A DNA stretch of 24,240 bases, taken from assembly GCA_023387295.1 (NCBI GenBank), contig JAEWIG010000182.1, positions 1 to 24,240 of the forward strand, read 5' to 3'. Shown piece after piece: positions 23,298-24,240 of the stretch. Numbering within the stretch: position 1 is the first letter of the stretch; every line of letters begins with the position of its first letter. This DNA is from Bacillota bacterium. GTDB taxonomy: Bacteria > Bacillota > Bacilli > Bacillales > Cytobacillaceae. Below the pieces are notes generated by a model. The model worked only from the letters and a program-made list of their open reading frames with translations. It was not told where the DNA came from and searched no databases. Position numbers and translations under genes: made by a program.

Positions 23298-24240
23298 ATG
23301 ATTGAAGAACATCGTGGAGTTTGGGTTTTCATTGAGCAAAATGATGGTGAAATTGAAGGTGTTTCTCTAGAGCTATTAGGAGCTGGGAGAAAGCTTGCTG
23401 ATAAGCTGGAGGTTCCGCTTGCTGGAGTATTACTAGGTTATAATGTTAAAGCTTTATCCTCAGAGGTAATTGCCTACGGTGCAGATGAAGTCTATGTCAT
23501 TGATAATCAAGTTATGAAGGATTACCGAACTGAATCATTTATGAAAGGTGTTATGTTACTAGCCGAAAAATATAAGCCGGAAATATTCCTCTATGGTGCA
23601 ACACCGAATGGTAAGGACTTAGCCAGTGCTGTTGCAACGGATTTGGTTACGGGATTAACTGCAGACACAACGATGCTTGATGTCGATATAGAAAATAGAC
23701 TACTTGAAGCAAGTCGCCCGGCTTTTGGCGGAAATATTATGGCAACGATTCTTTGTAAAAAGCATCGCCCACAAATGGCGACTGTCAGGCCGAAAGTAAT
23801 GAAGGCGCTTGAGCGGGATGCAGGTAGAACTGGGAAAGTGTTCGAAGAAGAGCTATTAATAAAAGAAGAAGATATGCGTACAAAAGTGCTTAAAATTGTG
23901 AAGGATATCACAAAAACTGCCAATTTATCAGAGGCGCATGTTGTTGTTGCTGGCGGAAAAGGACTGGGTGATTTACAAAACTTTCAGCTTATTCATGAGT
24001 TAGCAGAAACAATTGGTGCAAGCGTTGGAGGCACAAGGGATGTTGTGGAGGCTGGATGGCTACCACATGAGCTTCAAATTGGTCAAACTGGGGAAACAAT
24101 TACACCAAAAATTTATTTTGCGATTGGCATCTCAGGAGCTATTCAGCATGTAGTTGGGATGAAGAATTCCGAGTTTATCATCGCAATTAATAAAGATCCA
24201 AATGCAGCAATTTTTGATGTTGCAACATATGGTATTGTAG
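23298..24240 (+). CDS. etfA: Electron transfer flavoprotein alpha subunit, FixB type (partial, runs off the right edge)
   Basis: ATG 23298 follows AAGGAGGGG. The frame stays open to the window end, 314 codons, which is most of a protein of usually 320-340 residues. The N-terminal part is the EtfA nucleotide-binding-like domain (GVWVFIEQNDGEI). The C-terminal FAD-binding domain has GGTRDVVEAGW, QIGQTG, ISGAIQH and the closing IIAINKDPNAAIF, all typical. It has no extra ferredoxin domain. It pairs with EtfB upstream. If this is a Fix-type operon, a FixC-like flavoprotein and a FixX-like ferredoxin should follow beyond the edge; that is a prediction. Confidence 0.92.
   Translation, partial: MIEEHRGVWVFIEQNDGEIEGVSLELLGAGRKLADKLEVPLAGVLLGYNVKALSSEVIAYGADEVYVIDNQVMKDYRTESFMKGVMLLAEKYKPEIFLYGATPNGKDLASAVATDLVTGLTADTTMLDVDIENRLLEASRPAFGGNIMATILCKKHRPQMATVRPKVMKALERDAGRTGKVFEEELLIKEEDMRTKVLKIVKDITKTANLSEAHVVVAGGKGLGDLQNFQLIHELAETIGASVGGTRDVVEAGWLPHELQIGQTGETITPKIYFAIGISGAIQHVVGMKNSEFIIAINKDPNAAIFDVATYGIV

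Overview
This is a low-GC chromosomal segment of an endospore-forming Bacillaceae (Bacillus sensu lato). The evidence is an alpha/beta-type small acid-soluble spore protein (SASP), a Spo0E-like phosphatase, lutABC, an RsgI-type anti-sigma factor, strong AGGAGG ribosome sites, frequent GTG/TTG starts and a GC-rich repeat that I recall from many Bacillus genomes. No phage, plasmid, CRISPR or insertion-sequence gene is visible, and most of the window is ordinary core or near-core chromosome.

Layout. 1-3035: rsgI (with an in-frame stop near the left edge), the SASP gene and a KtrB/KtrD-type potassium transporter, an order like the B. subtilis sigI-rsgI-sspD-ktrD neighbourhood as I remember it, closed by a 128-bp nested palindrome. 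3033-5581: a DUF3905-like gene, a 53-codon basic gene and a B12-binding radical SAM protein. 5898-8806: lutABC, for L-lactate oxidation. 8823-12807: a minus-strand-rich run with Spo0E-like, SRAP (abasic-site protein), YkuD transpeptidase and polysaccharide deacetylase genes, then a plus-strand aldo/keto reductase and a minus-strand YkvA-like gene. 12946-14951: a DUF4177 gene, the GC-rich repeat, two orphan genes and tRNA-Arg(CCU). 15083-16123: a membrane acyltransferase gene cut by an in-frame TAA. 16529-19836: a two-gene 2-oxoacid:ferredoxin oxidoreductase in which the four usual subunits are fused two by two. 20030-21838: a chemoreceptor. 22446-24240: etfB and the start of etfA, of the FixA/FixB type; etfA runs off the right edge.

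How the genes may work together. LutABC would make pyruvate from lactate, the ferredoxin oxidoreductase could oxidise pyruvate or another 2-oxoacid to an acyl-CoA and reduced ferredoxin, and FixAB-type Etf proteins exchange electrons among NADH, ferredoxin and quinone. The upstream regions of the oxidoreductase and etf operons share two sequence motifs: a TGA-N6-TCA dyad (Fnr/Rex-like) and a CcpA cre-like site. This suggests joint redox and carbon control. The motif match is seen in the sequence; the regulatory link is inference.

The two most checkable anomalies are the in-frame stops in rsgI (TAG at 12-14) and in the acyltransferase gene (TAA at 15269-15271). Each is followed by in-frame sequence that looks like the missing part of the protein. 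I found no clear undescribed defence or mobile system.
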